Part shown: positions 1 to 10,080 of the stretch, in pieces | Position numbering within the stretch: the first letter of the stretch is position 1 | Layout of the letters: each line of letters starts with the position of its first letter | From: Astrocystis sublimbata | Taxonomy: Eukaryota > Ascomycota > Sordariomycetes > Xylariales > Xylariaceae | Assembly (NCBI GenBank): GCA_022453515.1 | Contig: JAJNNY010000012.1 | Location: forward strand, 248,001-312,000 | Direction: 5' to 3' | DNA: 64,000 bases | Translations under genes and position numbers: made by a program | The notes under the pieces: model-generated | Database searches by the model: none | The model's input: the letters and a program-made list of their open reading frames with translations, nothing else | What the model was told of the DNA's origin: nothing

Positions 1-20
1 ATGATTGCGCCGCTCCGCAG

Positions 21-1225
21 GAACCCTAGACGTCCGCGTCCGCGGCAACACCATCATCCCCCCCTCCATCCTCGGCCGCTTCAGCATCCTCTGCGCCATC
101 CTCCGACAGCTCCACCTGATTGTCCAGGTCTATCTTAGCTCGGAACTTGCCAGTCTGCGGCCTGATGCGTACTTCGTCGACCAGCTCAGCGCCGGCCTGC
201 CGCTTCTGCAGTACTTGGACACGCGCGCGCGCATCTTCTTCTACTGCCACTTTCCCGATCTGCTGCTGGCCCAGGGCCGACAGAAGTGGTGGAAACGTCT
301 GTACAGGCTGCCCTTCGACTTCTGGGAGCAATGGAGCATGAGCTTCGCCGACGCCATCGCCGTCAACTCCAACTTCACCAAGCGTGTCGTCAGTGCCACA
401 TGGCCCGCCCTCGCGCGCCAGAAGGAGCTGTGGACCGTTTACCCCTGTGTCGATACCAAACCCAAGGCGAAGAAACCGGACGAGAAGCCGCTCTGGGGCG
501 GGATGAAGTACATCTTGAGCATCAACCGCTTCGAGCGCAAGAAGGACATCGCGCTCGCTATTAGAGCCTTTGCAGGCCTCAGCAAGGAGAAACGAGCGGG
601 CACGAGGCTCGCCGTGGCTGGCGGGTACGATCCACGCGTCGGCGAGAACGTTGGATACCACAACGAACTCGTCGAGCTGGCCGAGTCGCTCGGCCTCAAG
701 AACATGACGGTCAAGACGCCGCAAACTGCCCAGGCTGTGCCGCAAGACGTCGATGTCCTGTTCCTGCAGAACGTGACCAATATGCTGAAAGAGATGCTCC
801 TCTCGTCCGCTCGACTCCTTGTCTATACCCCGGCGAACGAACACTTCGGCATCGTGCCACTCGAGGCGATGCTCAGTGGCATCCCTGTACTGGCTGCCGA
901 CACCGGTGGTCCTGTCGAGACCGTCGTCGAGGGCAAGACCGGCTGGCTGCGCTCTCCCGCCAAGATCGACGAGTGGACTACAGTCATGGAGAATGTTCTT
1001 CACCAGTTGAGCGCAAAGCAGCTAGCTGAAATGTCTAAAGCTGGTATCAAGCGGGTCGAGGACGGGTTTGGCGAAGCGGAGATGGCTGCGCGGATAGACA
1101 CCATATTTGATAAGATGCTCGCTACGCAGAGAACGAGCCGAAGCGGCTTCACGGCGATACTTCTTTCCACTGCGATGCTTGCTTTGGGCAGCGCTACGTT
1201 CATTGCTTTCCAGGCGCGTTCGTGA
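21..1225 (+). CDS. ALG2: ALG2 alpha-1,3/1,6-mannosyltransferase, 3' part (5' end outside window)
   Basis: The product adds the second and third mannoses to dolichol-linked Man1GlcNAc2 on the cytosolic face of the ER in N-glycan precursor assembly. The visible 401 residues start at the GTLDVRVRGNTIIPP motif typical of Alg2. A splice acceptor (cgctccgcag) ends at base 20, and the split Gly codon fits an intron there, so earlier exons lie left of the window. The GT-B/GT4 C-terminal half is seen: the nucleotide-sugar site with TPANEHFGIVPLEAM (the E-x7-E signature) and the following GIPVLAADTGGPVE. A hydrophobic segment near the C-terminus (SGFTAILLSTAMLALGSATF) is a likely membrane anchor, as known for this family. 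No frameshift is seen. The family call is firm; only the truncation limits it. Confidence 0.93.
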
Positions 1226-2061
1226 CGGCTTTGACGGTAAAAGCTCATGCATTTATAGATCTACACGCGTTCCATTTGTGACATTGGTTGTACGATACCC
1301 AGGCGAGCTCCCATGGAGCCGTGATCTAAACATAGTATACAGAAATTACGGAGTACTTTGCACATCGAGCTCGGTGACTCATATCGTGCCATGGAGGGAG
1401 TGCATGTAGTGCGTCTCCGGTACTCGACTTAACTTGGCGTTATGATTTACGATGTGAAAATGTTGTTAATGCTAAATTGAAGGGATATTGACATCTTGAC
1501 ACTAAGCTTAATACTATGCTTTCGAATACATGAATCACCTGATTGTTGAATTCTCGTTGCCACTTGATACTAGTACCAAGATCGTGGTCATGGGACGATG
1601 CGAACACTTCTAGGTCTGGCCAACAACAATAACAAACTCCAGGATTCTGTCTCTGCTAGTCGAAATTGCAATGATCACACTCGCTGTCTCGGATTATTTG
1701 CGAAACCAAACACCAGTCACATGACGTGCAGATTGGCTGTCGACGTTCACGATGCCATTGCAGAAGCGTCTTGTTTGGTCCGTCTGCCACCCACCTTGAA
1801 TGTTTCCATGACAAACCTCAAAAACCATATGTTTAGGTAGGTAGGTACTTCACGATCAACATCTGTCTATATAAGTCTGGCAATCCTCCCTTGACTTTGA
1901 CCTCCTCTCCCTATAACAGCATAGCCCAATGCACCTTTTATAAGGCGAGTCAAGTCAAGTTCACCCAAGCAAGCTCGCTTCAAATCTCAACTCAACTCGA
2001 CTCGACTCAACACACATCAAGACGACCCTACTCAAGCATCACAAGCGAGCATGTACTCAAA
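1226..2061. other. intergenic region: ALG2 3' flank and promoter of the CVNH gene
   Basis: No supportable gene. The right part (about 1890-2050) is C/A-rich with repeated 'tcaagtc/ctcgactcaac' strings, as in fungal 5' leaders. A TATA box lies at 1868-1874. The decamer tacggagtac occurs at 1347-1356 and a taggtaggta motif near 1837. Confidence 0.5.
1868..1874 (+). promoter_or_regulatory. TATA box of CVNH gene
   Basis: The sequence tatataa lies about 190 nt before the ATG at 2062, with a CT/AC-rich leader after it. Confidence 0.5.
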
Positions 2062-2954
2062 ATGCAGCTCTCTACACCCCTTCTCAGTGCTCTCATCGTC
2101 GCCTCCTCCTCCCTCTTAGGCGGAGCGAGCGCCGCAGCAATCGACACCACCACCTCTCCGAAGGTGCTTGAATCGTTCAACGATACCGTCCCCATGGTGA
2201 TCCAGTCCATCGTGCTTCCGGCCGAGGACCGCTTCGACGGCAAGTTCATCGGACGCATGAACTCATATGCCAAGTCGTGCACCAATATGGTCTGGCTCCA
2301 GCCTGCCTGGCCGCCCGATGTCTGGTTCCAGGCGTATTGCCCGAACAGGCAGGGCATCAGTGCGCTGACTGTCATCAATCTCAACCGGTACGTTTTCTCG
2401 TCCTCAAGTTCCTTCCCCCTTGTATTTCATTTGTTTTGTGATATGACGAAGGAGTGGTTGCTGACACGTGGGTGAAATAGCTGCATCGCCAACCGCTGGG
2501 GCACCATGGTGCCGGCAGCAGACGGCAACTTTGGCCTCTCGTGCCAGCGCAACTACTGGAAGATGGAAGCCGGCATCAAAATGACGGTTGAGTGCGATGG
2601 CCCAGATGGGGTTGTCAGATCGTCTTTGAATCTTGGTATGTCGAAACAACCCCAACCCCAATCCTCAAGTTTGCTAGTTATCACGAAAGGAATATTATCT
2701 CGAGTATAGATAACTTTTGTATCTCTGCATGAACTATGCTGCCGCAGTTGCTAACTCTTCTCGCAACGATTAGATGACTTCATCCACAACGACGATGGCC
2801 AGCTCCACTGCTTCGACTACCACGGCTGCTCCCCTTATTCCAGGGTGAGTACCTATCTCCTTTTGCCCCTTTCATCGTCCTTCACGAGAGAAACATGGAG
2901 GTTGCTGACTAAACATCACCCTAGGATTGCCGCGAGCGTCCTCCTTTCCTATGA
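2062..2954 (+). CDS. small secreted cyanovirin-N (CVNH) domain protein
   Basis: Model: exons 2062-2387, 2481-2635, 2774-2844 and 2925-2954 (193 aa); all four splice phases fit. Residues 1-24 form a classical signal peptide (MQLSTPLLSALIVASSSLLGG, then ASA), followed by a short spacer and a CVNH fold. Repeat 1 runs from YAKSCTNMVW through AYCPNRQG to INLNRCIANRWG. Repeat 2 runs from GNFGLSCQRNYW through VECDGPDG to LNLDDFIHNDDGQLHC. These match the tandem SC-N-L ... C-G ... LN-C-IGN pattern of CVNH lectins. The tail adds more cysteines (HGCSPYSRDCRER), giving an extra possible disulfide. CVNH proteins bind mannose-type glycans, but the ligand here is unknown. Secretion is inferred from the signal peptide. 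Confidence 0.85.
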
Positions 2955-4704
2955 TAGTCTACTAACTTGGCCACCCCGTCCGAAATGGAGGTGTGGTAGT
3001 GGTCTCTGCCACTCATTATCAAGTGGCTACTGCGAGTCGGCTGTAGGGGTGTGCGTCTGGACGAAATGGTAGTTAATCAATGGCTTAGGTGGATTATTAT
3101 AACTATTTTTTATTGTTTTTGTCGGGTGCGATGGTTTTTTCTATTTTTCTTACTTTTCTATGTACCTACGGAGACCTAGTATTTACGTTGCTGTTGAAAT
3201 GATCAATCCATTCCCCTCTTACTATATACTTTTAATACGTACGTGAAGGTACACCTATAACCCAATTAAATCCGTAACACTAGTAGCCCCACAGACGCGC
3301 TGAGCTGTTACTGATGCAAATGCGGGTGACTGTAGTAGGGTTGTTGTGTTTTTTTGGACTTCGTCCCGAAGCCTCCATACCCCTACGTTGCCGTTTCACT
3401 CCCTTCTACCCAGATACTGACTGTAATTACATACCCAACTACCTAATTAGTCATGCGGAGAGTATTTGTTGGCAAGGAAGTCCAAATTCGACGCCCTGCG
3501 CAATTTGTGAGTCCATGATGCTCACTGGTTTTTCCTCTCTTCATCCCTGGGAGGAAGAGAGATGTTGTCATGTATCTATCTAGCTGGCTATATGGATGCG
3601 ACTTATCGGTCTCTCTGATTGGCATGTTGGCATCTCAGACTAGAGTATCTAAAGTAGAAACAATGAGTTATTGAACAAAGCATTCAGAAGCACCTCGTTG
3701 TAGATAGGTATTCGATTTGAAAGTGTGGCTTTTGATGGTGCGAAGAGTAACGTTGCGTCTATATATTTCCATGAATGCAAAATCACATAGTTTATCACTC
3801 AACAGAACTGTGGCCATATACCACAACACCATCAAAAGATAGGGCAATGTCACGTCGACGACTTGGCCGTCTGCAGTCACTTATGTGTAGGTAGGTACGG
3901 AACTGTGACATAATTCATTGCACGTATAGGCAAATGTTGCTAGTGGATTGGTTACAAATCAGGCGCTTTGGAAACATGCATCCAAACTTTGAGTATTACG
4001 TAGGTGATTGTCAGAATGAGAACACCACAGCTTGTGTTACCAAGGAGCAGGTGCAGCTAGATAAGGATGAGCAGGTTTTGAGGCAGACTGACACCCAGAT
4101 TGGGATACAATCTCTCAAGTACAAAGGATTAACATGTCTCACAGTCCTTACCAACAATCAGTTTCATGCCTCAAAATGGAAAAGCGTTGGAATGTTCTAA
4201 AGCTCATGATCCAGCGTCTCTCGGGTCCTTTCCCGCACTTTTCCGCACTGCTTGTCAAGTAGGTAGACAGTTTCGCTTCGAAACCAACAAAGTCGACCCG
4301 AGTCCGCATCCTGGGTACCGAACAATTGATTTGCGATGCATGTCTTTGTTCAATGGCTTCGGTAGCTGTGTTCCCGGGACCAAGCCTCTCCCAATTTGGA
4401 CTCGGCAGCCTGTAGCTGAAATCACCTGGCAGAGCCGGGGCACGCTCTTTATTCAGCCGCATTTCTGGAAGCGCCATCGAAGACAAGATAATTTGAAATA
4501 CATTGACCCTTTGTCAAGTGCTCGGCGACCATTTGTGTGTATAATTAATTCTAATCTCGCACGCAATGTATTGTTTCTTGGGGGCCCATGGCGCAGTCAA
4601 CCCAGCTGCTAAACATGTGCGTCGGTGCAATCAATCAACCAATTCTAAAGAAATTTCTACACGTTTGTCTGTCTCGACGTTGGTGATATCGTTATTATTC
4701 AACA
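2955..4704. other. intergenic region, no gene supported
   Basis: AT-rich with only short random ORFs on both strands. The part after 2954 is the CVNH 3' flank (T-rich, about 3100-3160). I see no domain, tRNA or paired terminal repeat. Confidence 0.45.
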
Positions 4705-5049
4705 ATGTCGGCAATATCAAGATTCAACCCACTGCATCGGCCGTCGAGCAAAATGAGCGACAACGTGTCGATACTATCGCGGTTAAATAACTTAAATCCG
4801 TTGCATCGGCCGTCAAGCAAAGCAAGCAGCAAGAACAGCCTGATAGTGGACATGGACATGCGAGCATTCATGACATGCACCGCGTGCCGCCGGTCGCTCC
4901 GCGCCGCCATGTTTGTAAACCTACGGACCCAGGAGCTGACAAAGGTCTGCCGCTGCTGCAGGTATCAAGATACGTTAATAGAGACGTCGGGGCCGAAAAA
5001 TCCGAATTGGTGGCAGGTGACAGTGCGGACGTACTCTAAGGCATCATAG
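4705..5049 (+). CDS. hypothetical small cysteine-containing protein (weak)
   Basis: A 114-codon ORF whose function I do not recognise. Two features make it better than random. First, an in-frame internal duplication, NPLHRPSSK, occurs twice 23 codons apart. Second, a C-terminal cysteine cluster (MTCTACRRSLRAAMF, then TKVCRCCRYQD) could bind one zinc through CxxC plus CxCC. There is no signal peptide or membrane segment. It stands alone in a gene-poor stretch, with no clear TATA box and no neighbour in tandem. It could be a genuine small protein, the last exon of a larger gene, or a decayed fragment. Confidence 0.3.
   Translation: MSAISRFNPLHRPSSKMSDNVSILSRLNNLNPLHRPSSKASSKNSLIVDMDMRAFMTCTACRRSLRAAMFVNLRTQELTKVCRCCRYQDTLIETSGPKNPNWWQVTVRTYSKAS
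4733..4822 (+). repeat. direct repeat inside the small ORF
   Basis: The sequence tgcatcggccgtcgagcaaa (4733-4752) recurs with one change at 4802-4821. The 69-bp period is exactly 23 codons, so the duplication keeps frame. Confidence 0.7.
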
Positions 5050-5739
5050 CGCCTTGATGGTGGTGACGAGCCGGCTCGTTGGAAGAAAGGGGAGGGGTCA
5101 CATCTATCTGCACTCACTCAGTCAGGTATATATTATCATCACCCCGATGAATGGAACGTCTACTTAACCGGGCTTAGAATTTCTCGGTGCAAATACAGCT
5201 GTCACACGTGATTCCGCGGGACGCTACTAAGTAGCCCTTGGGGATAGGGATCATAAAGACATGACCTACGCTTGTATGTGTGCAATGCTATACAAGACAT
5301 ACTAGGCTACATAAAATCTTGTCTCATTCAAACTCGAGGGCATCTTGCAGACCCTATACTTATACTGTTCATGACAAAATACCGAAGCGATCTGAGAGAC
5401 AAAGAGTATAGTCACCATTGTACGCCAAAGGAGGCAAGCCATCGCGAGCTTTCATGGCATTGATAAAAAGTCAGATGTATGTGATCATTGATATTGGGTG
5501 CGTGGCCTAATGATCATGACAGTCTCTCAATCCTAGATACTACCACGACAATGGTTCGAGTCAGAGCCCTTGATAACCTGAAATATATCGAAACATACAA
5601 TCATCCTTTTTATTAAAAGTCATGGTCTAGTCCTTCCGGTGCAGAATTTTGTACATTGCTTGATATGTTTACCCTAGTTAGTCGGCTAATTGGTGCCTTT
5701 GAAGAGGTAGCCTGGGGCGTGTAATGAAGAGAGTGATGT
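5050..5739. other. intergenic region, no gene supported
   Basis: Lies between the small ORF and the 3' end of the Zn2Cys6 regulator. One CACGTG occurs near 5207. Nothing else is recognised. Confidence 0.45.
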
Positions 5740-8083
5740 TTACAAGTCAAAGTTGTAGTTCTCGCACAAGTTGAAAGACCGCAGATCATCCGTATACGTT
5801 GCAGCGTCAGCAGGTGAGTTTGCATCCGACGGAGTCGTCGACATATCCAGGTATCGCTGGAGCGATTTCGGGTGCACCGGAGTTCTCGATCTACTCAGCC
5901 CTCGATCTATCTCGGCGGCGCATGTCAATATTATGTCCTTGCATTGATCTCGTATTTCTTTGAATTGGTCTGGTAGGGGTCAGTAACTGTATCCGGTCCC
6001 AATGACACTTCCAAGAACTTACGTATCAAAAAACGGGGCAGTGCCCACATAGTTGAAAACTGCTCTAGAAACAGTAGCAACAAGTGCTGTCCTCGGCTGA
6101 TGCTTGATGCTAGGGGGTCTGATGGGTCGGAGGAACTCCGACGATGTAGTTCTAGAAAGCAAAGTGCTGAGGATACAATAACACACTGGAAGACTCAATC
6201 AGTGATCATTTTCCAGAAACAGCGCTTGGCCGCGATGATGGGACACAGCACATGCATGCCTCCTTTGTTGAACGAAAGGGCCCCTTGCGACTGAATCGGC
6301 CTCGAAATACTCACAATTGCAGGGTCGATACGCGGGGAGTGTTGATTATCCCATTGCTCAACTACTGTGACAATGTTCTGACACGGCTCAAGAGTTTCGA
6401 GCCAGCTCTGCATAAACTTGGCTTCGTCTTTTTCGAGCCTAGGGGGTATGGCGATAATCAAAGTCGCCATGTGCAGATGAAGGACATTAGTCAGCCTTAT
6501 GTGATGCTCAATACATGACTCGCCGCTTAACGCATTTCTTGTTGGATTGAGATAGCGTACAGGGAGCGACAGTCGCAAAGAAGCAATGGCCCTTTGGAGA
6601 GTAGTGACTCTCGTAGGTAACGGCTTCCCCTCAGTTCGAAGCCTCAGTACTGCCAGGAAAGATGAAGTCAGTAGCCGCTGAAGTGCAGATGTTTCCCAGA
6701 TAGGAATGACGACAAGACCGAAGAGAGAGTTTCTTGATACGTACTGTATCCCGCATGCCGTAAAATGGTTGTCGTGATCATATGGATATTGTAGTTGACC
6801 ATAGTTCCGTTGGAAACTACGGCTTTTACCGTTTGCCATAGGTCTTCTATGTCATCAGGTAAGTAGATTTTGGAAATAGAGGACGAAATGCCATGACCAT
6901 GACCTTGGTCATGTGGCTTTCTCAAAAGTGCGGTATTGATGCTTTCGAGTTCTACAACGAAAGGTGTTCCAATGAGGATATTCGAGTAAGAGTCTAAACA
7001 ATATAAGCACCAGAAAAGATAACGCCAATCCTCGATATCGTCTTCCGTCACCGCAGTGTGATCAAAGGCCGAACACGAATCTGGATTCTCGATCTGGTTC
7101 ACGCCGATGACGTATGCTTTTCTTGCGAGTTTGCTTATACGCATCCACGAACTAGAACTTGGACATTGATGGAACCCATAATATGCGAGTAGACAATCTA
7201 GCCTGAAGGAGTCCAAACTATTGAAATGCTGCGAACTGGCTGTTTCGGATGCTGTGTCGAGGAGGAACTGCATGCATACTTCAACATCGTCAGGCTTCCA
7301 GTAATTGATGGGACCCAGAATTTTCGCGGCTATTGTAACAATTGCCACCACCAGCTTTCTGTCGGCTAGATTGTTGTCGTACTGCTTAAGAAAATGTGGG
7401 ATTCGAAATAGAGGTATTGCAGGGTGAATTTCACTAAAGAAATGTACAAGACTGCAATCACTGGCTATCAGTACATCTAGACCCTTGCAGTGTTGTTGCA
7501 TCGACCTACAGTTCCCTCTCACATTCTTGAGTCAATGAGTAACCAGGATATACACTCTCGAGAGGATTAACATCCGGATCAAAAAGGTCATGCATGGGCT
7601 CCGGCAGACGGCAATTCTCGAACTGTTGCGCTTCCGCCTGCGGTAGGTAATCGACTGTTTCAGGAAACACGAAGCCTGATTCTTGTGCGAAATTGTGTTC
7701 GCCTAGCGTCAAAAGAACATTCTCCCGATTCCCCTGGATAACTTGCGCCCCAGTCGAGGCCGTGCCTACCGAGGTAGTTCCATGCTTTTGAGCGCGGCGT
7801 GAACCTCGTGATGGACCCGGTTTCTTTCGCGCTGCCGAGTATGTGCAGGATGAGCCGGCTTCCAGGCAACGAGAACAACCAGACCGTTGAAGGTCACCTA
7901 AAAAACAATAAACACAAATCAGCTCCAGGCATTGATGTTCACTTACATTTCACTTTCTTACTACAGACGTAGTATTAGCTGAGAACTAGTTGAGACTTGA
8001 ACCAGCATCAGTACTGATGAGATTTTACGGGCCACTGACCGGATACATCGATCACAGACACGGTTCCTCAGGCTCAATGACAT
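5740..8083 (-). CDS. Zn2Cys6 fungal-specific transcription factor next to the ring-cleavage genes
   Basis: Reconstructed exons: 8083-8036, 7956-7947, 7897-7554, 7483-6745, 6649-6252, 6185-6023 and 5969-5740 (643 aa, all phases fit). The N-terminus gives a complete binuclear zinc cluster: CDRCIRSKVKC, then DLQRSG, then CSRCLEAGSSC, i.e. C-x2-C-x6-C-x6-C-x2-C-x6-C, followed by a basic linker (AARKKPGPSRGSRR). The middle holds a Fungal_trans-type domain (HFFSEIHPAIPLFRIPHFL; EDDIEDWRYLFWCLYCLD). Two points are uncertain. The second exon is only 10 nt. The 66-nt intron 6251-6186 has a weak donor (gtgctg); without it the frame stops at 6195. It sits upstream of nothing else on its strand and 355 bp from the dioxygenase, so pathway-specific control of that pair is inferred. 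Confidence 0.8.
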
Positions 8084-8438
8084 CGCTCATCGATTAATTG
8101 CGGCATGATTCGCGACCACGATGAACTATGGGAGCGATGAAATGCGGACTTTGAGTTGATTAATGTGCACAGAGTTTCAACTCTAGTTCCGCCAGCTGCT
8201 AGGCGGTACTTCCAATGTCGGAAAAGTACGGTAAAAATAGGTGTCTAACCCTGGTAGTAGAATATCCTTATACCCATCTACCAATAGACCCGCGCCCTGC
8301 CAGGTGCAGTCGGGTCCCCCCTGTTAAACCTGCGCAGATGAAAACCTTAGCCATACAGCACAGTCCCAACCGATACATCCCAATTCTTCCACAACCTATG
8401 TATATACATATGTAAATATTTACACAATAGGTACCAGC
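8084..8438. other. short intergenic region: promoter of the Zn2Cys6 regulator, 3' flank of dioxygenase
   Basis: 355 bp between two minus-strand genes. It must hold the regulator's promoter and the dioxygenase polyadenylation signals. No clear TATA box is seen. Confidence 0.45.
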
Positions 8439-9654
8439 TTACAATGTTGCTGAAACGGAGCAATATTTCGTCGAATCACTACCAAAGTCCTTTGGCAGTT
8501 TCGGACCCCATATCGACAGCGGGCCGACAACCTCGCGTGTCATAGGCGTATCTTCATTTACCAGATCTCCGTCGGCGTAATGCTCAATCTTGAACCCACT
8601 GGGATCTTTCCAGTAGTCGAAGATTTGGCTGCCGAGAACGTGTCGCCCGACACCCCAAACGGACTCATGGCCCTTACTGGCTAGATACTCATGGCCGATC
8701 AATTGCTCGTCAAAATCAGCGACTTCGTACGACGTATGGTGTAAGTAACTCTTCTTGACTTCCGGTGAGGCCCGTTGCAAGAACATGACGTGGTGATCGG
8801 AGAATTCTTTCCCTAGGTCCAGGTGCAAGAAGATGAGAACATCAACGTCAGGAAGTTGAGGGTGAAATAAGACGTTTGATGGCACGACGTTGAAGTTGCC
8901 TGTATACCAATTGACCTCAGTATCGAAATCGCGGTATACCATTCCGAGATGCCCGAGCTTGTGGACGAGCGCTGGCCCCTCGCGGTACCGCTGAAATGTT
9001 CCTTTGCTGTGTTAGGAGATTTCTTACATAGTGAGGCAAATTATTTTCAAATTCGGATCTAACCTTTCCTAAGCTTCTCAAAGGGACCATTGTATGGACC
9101 TTGAGCCTCGTGAGTCGCTGATGGTACTTGTCCCTCGAGAATTCTTTCAGCTTGGTCGTACACAACATGGAATTGCGTAGCGTCTGATCGAGAGACTGCA
9201 ATCAACAGCGTCAGTCGTTGCCAATTAGAGCCTGATCTTCTCGGCGCAGATCTCGGCCTCGGTCTAAGTGACATTCCAAAACCAACCCAGCTGTGATTCT
9301 TCTAGGATGATACTTACAGGTAATCATCTTTCCGCCACCAGGAGAATCTGCAAGGTTTTCGAGTATCCCTCCTGGAAGGAGTGTCGCTTTGTGGAAATCT
9401 TCTTCTGATTTTGCCACGAACGCAACGCCTCCGAATCTCGGGTTGCCATCTCGGCTCTTGGAAGCGACATAGACGTACGGGTTGACGCCGTACCCTCTGA
9501 ACCAGATCTTGCCCTGCTCCCTTTTGGCTTCTACGAATCCCCAGTGCTCCGCAAACTGACCAAACACCTCAAGATCCGGATGCTCAAAATAGACATGCGA
9601 AACACGTGCCAACTGGGGTTTTGAAGCATCATTGCGAACTTCCGGGATACGCAT
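8439..9654 (-). CDS. extradiol ring-cleavage dioxygenase (VOC/glyoxalase fold, type I)
   Basis: Exons 9654-9318, 9195-9064 and 9001-8439 (343 aa, phases fit). Two VOC modules are seen. The N-terminal one (ARVSHVYFEHPDLEVFGQF) lacks metal ligands. The C-terminal one carries the Fe(II) facial triad: His174 in KLGHLGMVYRD, His244 or His245 in SYLHHTSYEV, and Glu296 in DPSGFKIEHY. Tyr286 before that glutamate and a histidine in DHHVMFL sit where BphC-type enzymes keep catalytic residues. The family opens catechol-like rings next to the diol (meta-cleavage) with O2. It resembles the proteins often annotated as trihydroxytoluene oxygenase or metapyrocatechase. The exact substrate cannot be read from sequence. 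It is divergent from the FAD monooxygenase, which would supply the diol. Confidence 0.88.
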
Positions 9655-10080
9655 GTTAGGCGTCGTGGAGTATAGTTAGAACTAATAGTTAGCATGAATA
9701 GTAAAAAGAATAGTAGTATTACAATTCAACTATGAAGGAAAGTATTGCTTGGCTACAAGGGGTATTTGTCTATTGAACCTTGCTTACATCAATGAGTGTT
9801 TGTGGGCACAACCCTCCGAGTTCCTCCGCGGCGCAACTGGAGCTTTGGCCCGGCGTAACACAACGTCCGCAACCACAACTGCCGGTAGAACTTTCGGACA
9901 AATTTCTCAATACGATTACAAATAAAAGATCGTTGTGCTATTTGAATTTTGGTACAGAGACACGACTACACACCAGCAGGTCGATGCGATAGAGTTACCT
10001 TGCTGTTATGATTGAGTCTAGCGTTACTACCTAGGCACTTGCACGAACATCACCAAGTACGCCACTCATAAAGACTCGCC
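9655..10080. promoter_or_regulatory. divergent promoter shared by dioxygenase and monooxygenase
   Basis: 426 bp separate the two ATGs. The segment 9812-9900 is dense in CCG/CGG triplets, the half-sites of Zn2Cys6 regulators. It includes the palindrome ccgcgg (9826-9831) and ctccgag/ctccgcg repeated 11 bp apart (9814, 9825), while the flanks are AT-rich. Binding by the adjacent regulator is inferred. Confidence 0.5.

Noticed and set aside
26..1003. 325-codon minus-strand ORF opposite ALG2
   Set aside because: It mirrors the codon pattern of ALG2 on the plus strand, which has clear family motifs. The antisense product has no domain.
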